Positions 50,344-60,107 of a DNA stretch of 64,000 nucleotides are shown here, piece after piece. The notes beneath the pieces were generated by a model. It saw only the letters and a program-made list of their open reading frames with translations, was not told the DNA's origin and did no database searches. Within the stretch, counting starts at the first letter, position 1; each line of letters begins with the position of its first letter. Location: the NCBI GenBank assembly GCA_947462335.1, contig OX381705.1, positions 38,277,570-38,341,569 of the forward strand. The letters run 5' to 3'. Both the position numbers and the translations under genes were made by a program. Source of the DNA: Harmothoe impar (lineage: Eukaryota > Annelida > Polychaeta > Phyllodocida > Polynoidae).

Positions 50344-50349
50344 AATAAA
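50344..50349 (+). terminator. LTR polyadenylation signal AATAAA
   Basis: The only AATAAA in the LTR, downstream of the TATA box. It recurs in the 3' LTR at 60439-60444, where it would end the genomic transcript. Confidence 0.65.
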
Positions 50350-50452
50350 CCTGATATTGCAACCTGTAACACTTGATCCGAACTGTGTCGACTTTGTTCT
50401 TTAATTGATACTCTACCAATATCATAAAGATACGAAAGTCCGTTTATTACAC

Positions 50453-50464
50453 TGGTGCCGTGAC
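50453..50464 (+). promoter_or_regulatory. Primer-binding site, tRNA-His type
   Basis: TGGTGCCGTGAC begins two bases after the LTR and is complementary to the usual 3' end of animal tRNA-His (..GTCACGGCACCA), 12 of 12 bases. It would prime minus-strand DNA synthesis. Confidence 0.8.
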
Positions 50465-50660
50465 CAGTTCTGAGTGAAACGCAGGTTAGCCTGTGCAGTA
50501 GCACAGACCTCGGGCTCTGGACGGAGCAGCGAGGTCCCCGGATGAGGCAGCAGCCTTGTCACCGGAAGGGTTAGATGCCAGTTATGAGGCAGATACCCAC
50601 AGCAGGGCGAATGTTCCATCCGGAACAGACGCAGCACGAGGACCCAGGGGTCCTACCATA

Positions 50661-53246
50661 ATGAGCCGCTCATTAGAAGAAGTGAACTTGTCCTTGTTCA
50701 ATGTGGGTGGGTCAAGCTCAGCCGCGCCGACTCCGAGGAGGTATACCCTCGTGCCGGAGCGTCGTTTTGACGACATGAGAGAGGCCCGAGTACAGGAACG
50801 TGTACAGATGGCTCAAATGGAATTGTTAACCATTCAGAAGCAAGCCAATGAATGGAAAAGCAGTCTGATTGCATTGGAGGGTGCAGTCACACACAGAGCT
50901 TCCAAAATCAAGGAGAAGGACGCAAGGCTGTCTACCTTGTTGGAGGAGAATGAGAAATTGGTACAATCTCTCAGCAGAGTCCGGTCGGAATACGATCAGA
51001 AAGAGGCGGACCTACGAGGGATCCAGTCCGAGTTTGTCCAGGCAAACACGGAGCTGAACCACATTTGCAAAGCCCGAGATGCTGTAATGCATGAGGCAGA
51101 AGGGGCCCGATCAGCCATTGTTCGGGACACAGAGGACTTACAGGAGGTCCGCCGAAGTCTAGTGACAGAGTGCGACATTCTGAAAGCAAAAAGAACTGCT
51201 TTACAGCAGTTTTTATCCGAAACGCGAGAGAGTATAAAGGACAACAGTACCTCTTTCGCATCTGCGAACAATGGTAGTCCGGAAGGCCTCCATTACATGA
51301 GTTTTACCGACACTCCCAATCAGCCTATGGGACGTGGGGTAACCATGGAACCTGCCTTGTCAACCTCAACACCTGGACGACCCTTCGGACGACCCCTCGG
51401 AGTGGGACGATCCAGGGGCAGAGGCAGGGCGAGTGATTACTCACCGAGGGTGGGGATCGGTGGTATCCGTCCGATACCAAAACAGGTATTCGCAGCCCCG
51501 ACCGGTCTAGCCTCAGTCGGTAGGGGAAGACGATTGTCCGAGTTGGTTCTGAGTCCACGATCACAGTTGAAAGTGGACGAGCAAGAACTCGACGCGGAAC
51601 GCTTGAAGAAAGCGGCCGAGCAGGATAAGGCGGCGAAAACCGATCTGACTCCTTCAAGTTTGTTGCAATGGCGAGAGTGCCAAGCAACCATATTGTTCCA
51701 GGAACAGAAAAACTTGGAAATAGAAAGGCGAGACGTGTATCGCAAACAGCAGGCTGCCTTGGAGCAGCAGCAGAAACGAATGAAGGAGAACGCGGCCCTC
51801 GCAGAGGAGTTAGCGGAGCAGGAAGCGGCGGTTCTGAGGGCTCGAAAGGAAGGGCTCCGAGCCGCCGGAGAAGCTGCTAAAGCTAAATTGGAGAAAGCTC
51901 AGCAAGAGGAGGAGGTTGAGAAGCAGGTCAAGGAATTGGCAAAGGAGAAGGCAGAGCATCAACGAGCGCTTGCTCTGGCCCAGCAGTGTCAGTACATGAC
52001 TGATCAGGAGAAGAACTGGTGGTTCGGACAAGGCGTGGACCCCACTACGGACTTAGTGTCGTATGGGACCTACCAGGCTTTTCTGGACAGACAGAGTAGC
52101 ATACCAGCGATGGGCGCTACTCCAGGGGCGACTCCTGGTACGAAGAGCCCGAAGAAGGCTCCGAGACGAACAATGCTGAGTACAGAATTGCAAGAATTGT
52201 ACGATACGAATCCCGCCATAGCGGGGATCGGATTGCACAATGTCGGTGCGGAAAAGGACGCGACAGCATCCATTTCTAAATGTCTGGCGATAACCTCTAA
52301 AATTAGAGGTTCGTCCAACGCTGCTAGACGCATAGCCAGTGAGCCATTTCCCTACTGGCAGAAGAATTCGTGGGAAGATTGGTTGGGAGCCACCGTTGAG
52401 GATATAAACCTCAGTGGGTGGGACCAACAGGATGCAATCCCGTACGTGTGTAAGGGATTACGCATGGGAGATGGTCTCATGGCCGTTGAGCAGTGGAAGG
52501 AGGATTGCGGACCTCGCGGTACTTTCAAACAGCTCGTAGAAATCGGAACCATCCTGTACGGAGATTCCGCTCGGATTGATCCGATGGTCGCTTTTAAGAA
52601 GCGCGTGCAAGGCAAGAACGAAGCTCCGAGGGTCTTCGGACTTGCATTGATGAGACTCCTGAAGAAGGTACACCCTGCTTCAGGAATCCACGATGCCTTA
52701 TTTTCTAAGGAATTGTTCTCTCAGTTCGTTGCCGGACTGAGAGATCCTGACATACAACAAACGGTGTATGACACGTGGAGAGCAGATACGTCACTAGATG
52801 ACCTTTTTAAGGCCATCGACATACATGCTCTCAAAAAGTCACTGTTAGGGGACCGGATGCCTACCCGGGCCTCGGCCATTATAGAATGTTCTCCGGAACA
52901 GTCTGATGGTTCGGGCAGTGATGAGGAGGGGGCTATAGCTTCAGCGGCTCAGTTCAAGAGGAATGGGAATTCCTCTAAACCGCCGTGGAAGAATAAGAAG
53001 CCGGAAGGGGGTGGGAACCCCCCTCCAAAAAGGGAGTCATCGGATCCGAAGATTCCGATGATGGACGCAGCGTTTTTCACATCGCTGTTTGAGAAGATGA
53101 CGACTTCCATTCAGGGGGCTACCCAGCCTAACAGAAGGAAGATCAATCGGAGGACCGCTAAGTGCTATAGGTGCTTAGAGATCGGTCACTTTGCTGCGGA
53201 GTGTACAGCTCCGAGTCCGAAAGTTCCCGGAAAGGAGGGAAACTAG
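50661..53246 (+). CDS. gag: Gag polyprotein
   Basis: The structural protein that packages the element RNA. The frame is open from about 50556, but the first ATG is 50661 (MSRSLEEVNLSLF), giving 861 residues, longer than most Gypsy Gags. Residues about 40-200 are charged and heptad-like (coiled coil). About 230-270 is Arg/Gly-rich (GVGRSRGRGRA, possibly RNA-binding). About 300-450 is a second coiled coil rich in Glu, Lys and Ala. About 500-735 is the likely capsid region (FPYWQKNSWEDWLGATVEDI, FSQFVAGLRDPDIQQTVYDT). A single CCHC zinc knuckle, C835-x2-C838-x4-H843-x4-C848 (CYRCLEIGHFAAEC), sits near the C-terminus. It is uninterrupted. Pol follows by -1 frameshift; the stop is TAG at 53244-53246. 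Confidence 0.93.
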   Translation: MSRSLEEVNLSLFNVGGSSSAAPTPRRYTLVPERRFDDMREARVQERVQMAQMELLTIQKQANEWKSSLIALEGAVTHRASKIKEKDARLSTLLEENEKLVQSLSRVRSEYDQKEADLRGIQSEFVQANTELNHICKARDAVMHEAEGARSAIVRDTEDLQEVRRSLVTECDILKAKRTALQQFLSETRESIKDNSTSFASANNGSPEGLHYMSFTDTPNQPMGRGVTMEPALSTSTPGRPFGRPLGVGRSRGRGRASDYSPRVGIGGIRPIPKQVFAAPTGLASVGRGRRLSELVLSPRSQLKVDEQELDAERLKKAAEQDKAAKTDLTPSSLLQWRECQATILFQEQKNLEIERRDVYRKQQAALEQQQKRMKENAALAEELAEQEAAVLRARKEGLRAAGEAAKAKLEKAQQEEEVEKQVKELAKEKAEHQRALALAQQCQYMTDQEKNWWFGQGVDPTTDLVSYGTYQAFLDRQSSIPAMGATPGATPGTKSPKKAPRRTMLSTELQELYDTNPAIAGIGLHNVGAEKDATASISKCLAITSKIRGSSNAARRIASEPFPYWQKNSWEDWLGATVEDINLSGWDQQDAIPYVCKGLRMGDGLMAVEQWKEDCGPRGTFKQLVEIGTILYGDSARIDPMVAFKKRVQGKNEAPRVFGLALMRLLKKVHPASGIHDALFSKELFSQFVAGLRDPDIQQTVYDTWRADTSLDDLFKAIDIHALKKSLLGDRMPTRASAIIECSPEQSDGSGSDEEGAIASAAQFKRNGNSSKPPWKNKKPEGGGNPPPKRESSDPKIPMMDAAFFTSLFEKMTTSIQGATQPNRRKINRRTAKCYRCLEIGHFAAECTAPSPKVPGKEGN

Positions 53247-53280
53247 AGGGGGTAGTCCGAAAAGGCGAGCGGACAACCCC
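53237..53280 (+). promoter_or_regulatory. Programmed -1 ribosomal frameshift signal (gag to pol)
   Basis: The heptamer GGGAAAC (53237-53243) is in the required register (G|GGA|AAC) and directly precedes the Gag stop. Five bases later a stem starts: GGGGT-A-GTCCG (53249-53259) pairs with CGGAC-A-ACCCC (53270-53280), ten pairs with one A.A mismatch and a ten-base loop. Pol is in the -1 frame, exactly as this signal would deliver. The same heptamer is used by some simian retroviruses at gag-pro. Confidence 0.88.
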
Positions 53281-55249
53281 TGCAGATGAAGTACGCCAAC
53301 ATACCAGAGAGGTAGAGCCTAGTGGAATTCAGAAGACAGGAAGGGAATCAGGGGTGGCTTCGAGCTTCAGGAGCTCGGATGCCGGCCTGATTAACATTCC
53401 AGTCCATCAGTTGCCCGGCAATGAGGCAGGGAGGCCCATTACGGATAGGAACGAGGAAGTTGCGGCTGTCACAGACACCGTGTGGGTAGGGAGTACCCAG
53501 CTTTCCCCAGATCATCCATGTTTCGACCATTTGAAGAAACATGGCCTTGATCTGGCTGCTCCGAAGGATTTCAAACGCTTCACTGTAAACCCGTCTCCGC
53601 TGGGGGGGAGGCGGTGGTATGTGTCTGTTACTGTGGCCGGTAGGGCGGGCGAATTTTTAGTAGATACGGGAGCTAGCCACTCCTTTATCTCCTCCAAATT
53701 CTATGCTCTTATGCCGGACAGTCGTGATAACTTCAAAACGAGGGTAAACGCCTGTTCGGCCGATGGGTCGAGTATGCAGACGTATGGGCGCGCGTTCATA
53801 CCTGTCCGAATTGGAGGGAAGGAGTATGTGGCTTCTCCCACCATTGCGGATATTGCAGACGACGGTATACTGGGGTTGGATTTTTCGGCGTTGTATGACG
53901 CGGTCCTGAATCCTGGTACAGGGGTACTCCGAATAGAGCACCCGTACCGTGCGGTGGAGCAATGTGTGCTCCGACAAGTATCGACAGTGGCAACGGTGGT
54001 CCAAACTGTTAAGATTCCTCCCGGACAGACGTGTGACGTGCTGGTCCGAAGCAAGGGGCTTAGGAGAGAGGAAGAAGCAGTTGTGGAACCGGATGTGGCC
54101 ATGTTGGGAAGCATCGGTTTGACAGGCATGGATACCCTCGTGGGGGATGGTGCTTGGACCGTGGTGCCGGTTTCTAACCCCGGGTTGGAACCACAGTATC
54201 TTAGGAAAGATACAGTGTTGGGGAAGGTGTTCACCAGTGAGGCCGTAGTGTCCGCTGGACAAGTGAGCATGAAGGGTGACCCTTCTCCGACCCCTTTGAG
54301 TGAGGGACTCGAGAAAATGATATCCGAAACGGATCTGACGGATCGGATGGATCTCGACTCTCTAAGGAGGCTGGTAGTGAAGTATCAGGATGCATGGCAG
54401 GTGGAGGGGGAGCCGTTAGGCCGAACCGACAAAGTGTTGCATTCTATCAATACTGGAGGTGCACAGCCTTTCAAAATGCCTTACCGACGTTTGCCGTTGG
54501 GTAAGAAAGCTGTTGTTGAAGAACAAGTGAAAACCATGCTGGAACAGAAGGTGATAGTGCCTAGCACTAGTCCCTGGTCCAGTCCGGTTCAGATGGTTAC
54601 TAAAAAGGATGGGTCTATCCGATTTTGTATCGATTATAGACGCCTGAATGGAGTAACCAAGAAAAATGCATATCCTCTCCCCCGAATTGATGAGACTCTG
54701 GACTCGCTGGGTGGGAACCAATGGTTCTGCACCCTTGATCTGCAGTCCGGGTATTGGCAGATCGGGATGAAGGAGTTGCGACGTTTCGTGGTGGGGGATA
54801 GAGTAATCCGCCTACACGAACCGCTCTGCAACGTCAAGCTGGCGAATAACTGGGATGGACCACACACAGTGGTTAAATGTATCAGTCAGACGACTGTGTT
54901 GATTCAGTCCGAAGCAGGGCGCATCCGGACGAGCCATGTGGCTCGGTTGCGTGCTTGGGCTGGAAGGGAGCTCACCCCGGAAACGGAGGTGGAAGAGGGA
55001 ACTTCGGAGGCGAAATTTGTACCTTTGGAAGGGGTGTCAGCGGATACCCCTAAGAGAGTGGTACGAAAGAAACCTCAGAAGACCGTGAAAAAGAAAGTCT
55101 CGGCAGGCGAAGGAAGAAGGGCCCGGAAAACTAAAATCAAGGCTGGAATTTTAGTTAAGAACGAGAGTCCTTCGGCCAGGTTACGAGAGGTGAACGGGAA
55201 ACCCGTTCGGCGAAGCCCAAGGCTGGTGGCCAGAGGGGCAGTAACCTAG
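53243..55249 (+). CDS. pol: Pol polyprotein, internally deleted (PR, partial RT, integrase C-terminus)
   Basis: No ATG is near its start; the open frame reaches back to 53171 and is entered by the -1 shift. An aspartic protease is complete: LVDTGASHSF with the DTG codons at 53663, and the second-half ILGLDF near 53867. RT begins at about 54470 and includes KDGSIRFCIDYRRLN and motif A (FCTLDLQSGYWQI). At about 54770-54785 the reading jumps, in frame, to VGDRVIRL and the GPY/F-like NNWDGPHTVV module that normally ends integrase. The catalytic YxDD motif, RNase H, the zinc-binding HHCC and the DDE core are absent, a loss of perhaps 2.5 kb judged by normal family length. The tail is basic (KKPQKTVKKKV). 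Protease could still process Gag; reverse transcription and integration must come from another copy. Confidence 0.9.
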   Translation, partial: LEGVVRKGERTTPADEVRQHTREVEPSGIQKTGRESGVASSFRSSDAGLINIPVHQLPGNEAGRPITDRNEEVAAVTDTVWVGSTQLSPDHPCFDHLKKHGLDLAAPKDFKRFTVNPSPLGGRRWYVSVTVAGRAGEFLVDTGASHSFISSKFYALMPDSRDNFKTRVNACSADGSSMQTYGRAFIPVRIGGKEYVASPTIADIADDGILGLDFSALYDAVLNPGTGVLRIEHPYRAVEQCVLRQVSTVATVVQTVKIPPGQTCDVLVRSKGLRREEEAVVEPDVAMLGSIGLTGMDTLVGDGAWTVVPVSNPGLEPQYLRKDTVLGKVFTSEAVVSAGQVSMKGDPSPTPLSEGLEKMISETDLTDRMDLDSLRRLVVKYQDAWQVEGEPLGRTDKVLHSINTGGAQPFKMPYRRLPLGKKAVVEEQVKTMLEQKVIVPSTSPWSSPVQMVTKKDGSIRFCIDYRRLNGVTKKNAYPLPRIDETLDSLGGNQWFCTLDLQSGYWQIGMKELRRFVVGDRVIRLHEPLCNVKLANNWDGPHTVVKCISQTTVLIQSEAGRIRTSHVARLRAWAGRELTPETEVEEGTSEAKFVPLEGVSADTPKRVVRKKPQKTVKKKVSAGEGRRARKTKIKAGILVKNESPSARLREVNGKPVRRSPRLVARGAVT

Positions 55250-55831
55250 CTTGTTACACAACGAGTGTGGTGTCCTGTGGTGTTTTATATGTTATATGTG
55301 TGCTACCAACAGGGGCGCTCAGAGTCGAATAGAAAAGAATATTGGAGTGCTCCCCGAGGGTGGTGGACGGATAATCCGGTGGGGTAATCTTCGATTTCCC
55401 ATATTAATCCACTAATACTCCTGATGAACTCTTTATTCGAAGTATATTTTGACTTTTGCGAGCCGCCTACGTGGCAGTGTGATCTCCCGAGCCCGAGCTG
55501 CGGGCGGGAAAGGTCGTGACCTGATTAATCGATAATTGGGTCACACCGGGTAACGGGATCGCGTCCAATCGCGCGAGACGCTGCGCATGCGCTTTGTTTT
55601 AAAAACAAAAGCGAGGGAACGCCATATTGATTTTGGGCTCACCCGGATCAATCGTGCGTGCGGCAGCAGCGGAGAAGTCGGCGTTTTTGGGCAACTAGAA
55701 GAGTAGAAGAGTGATAAAAAGAGTAGGAACTGTGAGTACTCTTTCCTGGTCCGTCTAAGACAAAGAGGGAGACGGGGAACTAAGTGTTTCCCCGTCAAAC
55801 TCCCGTCGTAAGACACTTGCAAGAAGTGAGG
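55250..55831 (+). other. Pol-ORF3 intergenic region
   Basis: No coding content. It is GC-rich in its second half (ATCGCGTCCAATCGCGCGAG) and runs into the ORF3 start. It may hold a splice acceptor or internal promoter; a pyrimidine tract with TCTAAG at 55752-55759 is a weak acceptor candidate. Confidence 0.4.
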
Positions 55832-58800
55832 ATGGCCGAGCAGCAGCTCCGCCAGTCCGAACTCTCCGGTCACTCCGAGGTGGCATCCGCCACCGAGGAG
55901 CACATGGACGCTCAGAGCCACAGTGGTGATGAGCTCAGTCAGACTCTGTCGGAACTACGAGTGGATCCGGCCGTGTCACCGATTCGGAAGTCTCCGTCAC
56001 CCGACAGCGAGGACTCCGGAATGTTGCGAGGGATCGCCTACAGTGCAGTAGAATCGAACCCCTCCGAGTCGACTGGACATCTCTCTCGGATGTGCAGTCT
56101 AAGTATTTCGCCGAGCCTCAAGAAGACAGTTACTAGGAAACTGTCTATGGGAGGCGACAGCGATTCCGACACTGCACGTCCGAGGACGCGCGGTGGCAAG
56201 GGTGCTACCCGAGATCGGTCCAAGTCGGCCGATGGCAAGGTTAGTACGAAGGCTCTCAAACACGCAGGTGTTGGAAAGAAGCCTCTGGTGAAGGACGAGC
56301 CTAAAAAGCCCGATCCGAAGAAGTCTAGTACCCAGGGTACTAAGAAAGCGGATCCGAAGGTTGCCACTGCCACGGTAACCAAAGATCCGAAGACGGTCAC
56401 TCCCAAGGCTCCGACTCCAAAGGTGCCAAAGGAACAAAAGAAAGCTGATCCGAAGCAACCAGCTAAGGATCTGAAGAAGAAGGGACAGACGTCCGGCAGC
56501 AGTCAGGCTGTCAAGACTCCGGTCCCTCCTAAGTCAAACATCCCGATCCCTAGCAAGGAGAAGGATGCTGGGAAAGCAGTTGGAACGTCAGCTGCTCCGA
56601 CTTCAGCCGTGGATGTGTTGTCCTTCTCGCGAGGGTTGGATAACAGCTCTGCAGTGGCCGCTACGGCCGCAGCCATGGCTGGTACGTCCGGGCACGGGGG
56701 AGCTCGTCCGAAGACGACAACTCACCCATCCGACACTAGGACTGAGGAGGCTATGGATGCATCATCCGCAGCTGAAACAGTCCGAGTTGTGCAGGAGGTG
56801 CTGTCCGGCATCACCTTCCAGCTACCTGCTCCAGTGGGGCAAAGAAAAGAAGTCCCCGTTCGGGTGGAGACGCCTCCTCAAGGAGCAGCCCCCGTCCGAG
56901 TGGAGACTCCTCAGCAGCAAACCGAGCCCCGTCTGGAGCCATCCACTATGGATACTTCTGATGAGGCCGGCAAGCTGGACCAAGCCGCAGGCGGTGGTCC
57001 GGGTGGATCGGGGGTACCAGTAATCCCCCCAGTCCAACATGAAGTATGGGATAAAGAGGACGCCGACGTCCCATCCCTGCTACGAGGAGCCATCATCGCA
57101 CAGATGAGCAAGGATGAGATCAGGTCATTTGACTTGGTCCAGATGAGAACCTTCCGGGGGCTGGACATTCTGTCCGACCGGTTCCCGACCTGGTTCCCGG
57201 CCCATGTAACGGCTGCAATGGAAGGTTTCAAAGACCAGGCTGCTAACGCTCGCTTGGTTGCTGAGACTGAAGGGCGCCCCGAACTACTCGCGGCCCTTGA
57301 ATACGACCTGCAAACCGCAGAAGAATTCAAGGTCGTGCATAGTCGGAAGGAGAAAAGGCGACATCTGACGCCAGCCATGAGGCTGGCCCGGAATATGGAG
57401 AAAAAGACTAACGAGTCTATTCTCAATGATACTCTGGAGGACGAGATTGTCCAACAGAGCACAGCTGCTACTAGAACTGCTGATACTAGTAAGATGGAGA
57501 AGGCCAGTCGTAGGCATCAATACCTACGAGAGACCATTCGGTTAACATCTCTGGACGCGGGTCAGTCCCCGGAAGAGGTGGATGTAGTTCTGAAGGGATT
57601 GGACAAAAACACAATCGCCGACAACGAACTGCAGCTGTTGGTCCGGAATGCCCTCCGAGCCAATGCCGCTAGTGGGTTTCAGTTCTTTAAACCCATGTGT
57701 ATAAATGACTGTATTAAAGATAAGCGGTCATCCAAGCTTCCGGAGGAGGTGGGGCCCGACGGTCTCTCCGACGACGAGGAATGGATCAAAACTGATCCTT
57801 TAGGCAAGTCGGTACAGCTGTACCACTTCGAATTGCTGGAGAAGGTCCGGACTGGTAGCACTAAGTACCATTCGCTCCTTCAGAAGGCAAAATTGGCATG
57901 GGCAATGTCTAGATGGCATTCATTTAGTAAGTGCCCATTCAAAGCTTGTCAGGACATCGACGAGACCCTGGAGAAACCCCGAACTTGGCCTACCAAGGTT
58001 CGGTATGCCAGACATCTGACCCGCTTTCATGTACGTCATCTCATGCGATATGACTGCCTGAGTGTGGGTTCGAAGGGCAGCAAGGGTTGTCCGAATGGGG
58101 GTCTGTTCTACACCAGAGCAGATATCATTCGACACCTTGCCAAGTTCCATGGCTTGGCTATGGAGACCGCAGCGGAACGAATTCAAGCCGCTCACGCAGA
58201 AGTCTACTCCCATTTCGGGACCACGGTAGACAAGAATGACAACCTCGAGGTGGATTTTGGCACCAACGAGAAAGGGAAGGTGCGGGTATTCTACAAGGTA
58301 AACCCGGACCGCACGTATCTCCATGTACCGGAGGGCGAACTCTACGATGAATTCGAAGAGTATCAGCAGCGTACCAGTACGCGGAAGCGGCGAGCTCCGA
58401 GAAAATCCGACGGATCCTCGGAGCCAACCGACCCGAAGAAACAGAAAACGGACGAAAGACCGTCCGTTATGGAGAAGGCAGATCCGGGGTACCAAGGACC
58501 GGCATTTACCTCTCGCAAGACTGACTGGAAGTCGGGCCCCCCGGGCAAGCCACCTCGGCCAAGTCCGGAGGATCCGAACTCCAGTACGGGAGGGGCGTTC
58601 GCTGACGAATTCCCCAACCTGGATTTGGTTCCGGGTGGGGAGTCACAAACTCTCACCCAGACCGGGAAGGACAAGGCTTCGGTGAAGCAAAAGCCGAAAC
58701 CAAAACAGACTCCGGATCCCCCACAGGAGGCTCCGGAGGGGCACCATGTCTTACGACTACGGGGCCCGCCCTCGTTTCCTCCCGCCGACTTCAAGTCCTA

Positions 58801-59233
58801 CGAAGCCGGACAGGAGGCCATGAATCGGTGGCAGGATAACTTCCATCGATTGCTTTCTGACTTAAGTCAGGAGGTGGCGATGTTGTCGCTGGATACAGTG
58901 CATCATCTCCACCGGAGTGAAGTCGCTACTCAGAAAGCAGCGGCCACGGAGTCGGTTCAGGAGGAGCGTGAAAATGCTCGGACTGAGCGAGTTGCTGCTA
59001 AGTCCGAAAGGAAAAAGCAGAAGCTGGCAGTCAAGAACGCCGAGGAAAAACTGGACCACGAACGTCGGAGGTTCAGAGACTGTTTCGCGCACGAGATGCA
59101 CGAATGGGATGGGACTCGTGCTCAAATCGAGCTCTGGCTCCAGGAGCTGACGCTAGCGGAAGCTGAGTCAGACTCTGATGAGGAGGAGGCTGCGGCCCAG
59201 TCGAGTCCTAAAGACGACTCGGAGTCCGGATAG
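55832..59233 (+). CDS. ORF3: large unknown protein with two C2H2-like motifs
   Basis: I do not recognise this protein. The frame is open from 55784; the first ATG is 55832 (MAEQQLRQSELSG), giving 1,133 residues with no break. Residues 1-260 are Ser/Lys/Pro-rich and disordered, with repeated DPK and KAPTPKVPK units. About 270-400 is Ala/Pro-rich. About 405-700 is a mixed helical region (FPTWFPAHVTAAMEGF; YHSLLQKAKLAWAMSRWH). Two zinc-finger-like motifs follow: C701-x4-C706-x21-H728-x4-H733 and C742-x10-C753-x14-H768-x4-H773, both ending HLxxFH. A basic KRRAPRKSD stretch near 850 could be a nuclear signal. The last 130 residues are a coiled coil (ENARTERVAAKSERKKQKL) with an acidic tail. No signal peptide or membrane segment is visible, so it is not an envelope protein although it sits in that position. 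A nucleic-acid-binding role is inferred from the fingers only. Confidence 0.85.
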   Translation: MAEQQLRQSELSGHSEVASATEEHMDAQSHSGDELSQTLSELRVDPAVSPIRKSPSPDSEDSGMLRGIAYSAVESNPSESTGHLSRMCSLSISPSLKKTVTRKLSMGGDSDSDTARPRTRGGKGATRDRSKSADGKVSTKALKHAGVGKKPLVKDEPKKPDPKKSSTQGTKKADPKVATATVTKDPKTVTPKAPTPKVPKEQKKADPKQPAKDLKKKGQTSGSSQAVKTPVPPKSNIPIPSKEKDAGKAVGTSAAPTSAVDVLSFSRGLDNSSAVAATAAAMAGTSGHGGARPKTTTHPSDTRTEEAMDASSAAETVRVVQEVLSGITFQLPAPVGQRKEVPVRVETPPQGAAPVRVETPQQQTEPRLEPSTMDTSDEAGKLDQAAGGGPGGSGVPVIPPVQHEVWDKEDADVPSLLRGAIIAQMSKDEIRSFDLVQMRTFRGLDILSDRFPTWFPAHVTAAMEGFKDQAANARLVAETEGRPELLAALEYDLQTAEEFKVVHSRKEKRRHLTPAMRLARNMEKKTNESILNDTLEDEIVQQSTAATRTADTSKMEKASRRHQYLRETIRLTSLDAGQSPEEVDVVLKGLDKNTIADNELQLLVRNALRANAASGFQFFKPMCINDCIKDKRSSKLPEEVGPDGLSDDEEWIKTDPLGKSVQLYHFELLEKVRTGSTKYHSLLQKAKLAWAMSRWHSFSKCPFKACQDIDETLEKPRTWPTKVRYARHLTRFHVRHLMRYDCLSVGSKGSKGCPNGGLFYTRADIIRHLAKFHGLAMETAAERIQAAHAEVYSHFGTTVDKNDNLEVDFGTNEKGKVRVFYKVNPDRTYLHVPEGELYDEFEEYQQRTSTRKRRAPRKSDGSSEPTDPKKQKTDERPSVMEKADPGYQGPAFTSRKTDWKSGPPGKPPRPSPEDPNSSTGGAFADEFPNLDLVPGGESQTLTQTGKDKASVKQKPKPKQTPDPPQEAPEGHHVLRLRGPPSFPPADFKSYEAGQEAMNRWQDNFHRLLSDLSQEVAMLSLDTVHHLHRSEVATQKAAATESVQEERENARTERVAAKSERKKQKLAVKNAEEKLDHERRRFRDCFAHEMHEWDGTRAQIELWLQELTLAEAESDSDEEEAAAQSSPKDDSESG

Positions 59234-60095
59234 GATTATCCTATCTTAGGACCCGATCAAGAAGAAGGGGGGGTATTTTTAATATACCAACCCTACATGT
59301 GAAAAACACTCTATTATAGGGTGTTCAAGGATCCGGACGAGAAGAAGCGGCAGGCTGGCTACGCAAGGAGTCAGTCTGCCAGGCAGAACGGACGGAGGAG
59401 GACGAGGAGATCCGGAGAGAAACCCAACGCTCGGGATAGGAGTACACTACCACCAGGGATCTGATACGAGATGTTTTTTTCTATAAACTATATATCAGGA
59501 CCGAGTGCTCCTAATTATAAGTCCGAAGATCGCCTGGAGGCAGGACTTGGAATTTTTTTTATACTACTATAAGCTCCCGAGCATGAGCTATGAACTTTCT
59601 CGTTCCGGTTAGTAGGAGCTGAATGAAGTAGGTTCTGAAAGCCGGGCGGAATGCATCATCAACAACAGAGGATCCGGATCTTCGCTATAAAATCACGTAT
59701 GATATCTTTTGTAATAATACTTTAATATGTGTCTAAAAACCTTAAGAGAAGTGATAGTGTTTATCACTTATAAAGTATTATTCATTACGAGTGTAATTAG
59801 CTCGGGGTCTTGAAGGGACGAAATTTTTTCTACTGTGATATTGTACTTTTTCAAGTGTTGTGTATACTATATGTATAGATTAACTCCATCTATCCTAGGG
59901 AATGGGGCGTAATTTTTAATTACGATCTATATGTGTAGATATGTGTGTAATTAATACCTTTTGTGTTCAACAGTAACGTCATATTGTTTGTAAGGTATAA
60001 CTTTAATAAACCCCTAAGGTGGTATTTATAAGATAATGCCAGTCCGAAGTGTTTTCGGACTATAACCTTAATTATTTACCTCCCGGTTATTATCT
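59234..60095 (+). other. 3' untranslated region of the retrotransposon
   Basis: AT-rich, no ORF. It includes GTGTTTATCACTTATAAAG-type palindromic words and an AATAAA at about 60004. Confidence 0.6.
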
Positions 60096-60107
60096 GGTAG
60101 GGGGTAG
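60096..60107 (+). promoter_or_regulatory. Polypurine tract
   Basis: GGTAGGGGGTAG lies immediately 5' of the 3' LTR, where the plus-strand primer is expected. It is not purely purine. Confidence 0.6.

Larger units (their letters stand above)
50013..50451 (+). repeat. 5' LTR
   Basis: TGTAGGGGCTAGGG..TTTATTACA, 439 bp. It carries a TATATATA promoter box and an AATAAA signal (separate entries). Confidence 0.97.

Noticed and set aside
53171..53242. Independent start of pol at 53171
   Set aside because: No ATG; the overlap with gag plus the GGGAAAC and stem-loop signal explain entry by frameshift.
55832..59233. ORF3 as a retroviral-type envelope
   Set aside because: No signal peptide, hydrophobic fusion or transmembrane segment; highly charged protein with zinc-finger-like motifs.
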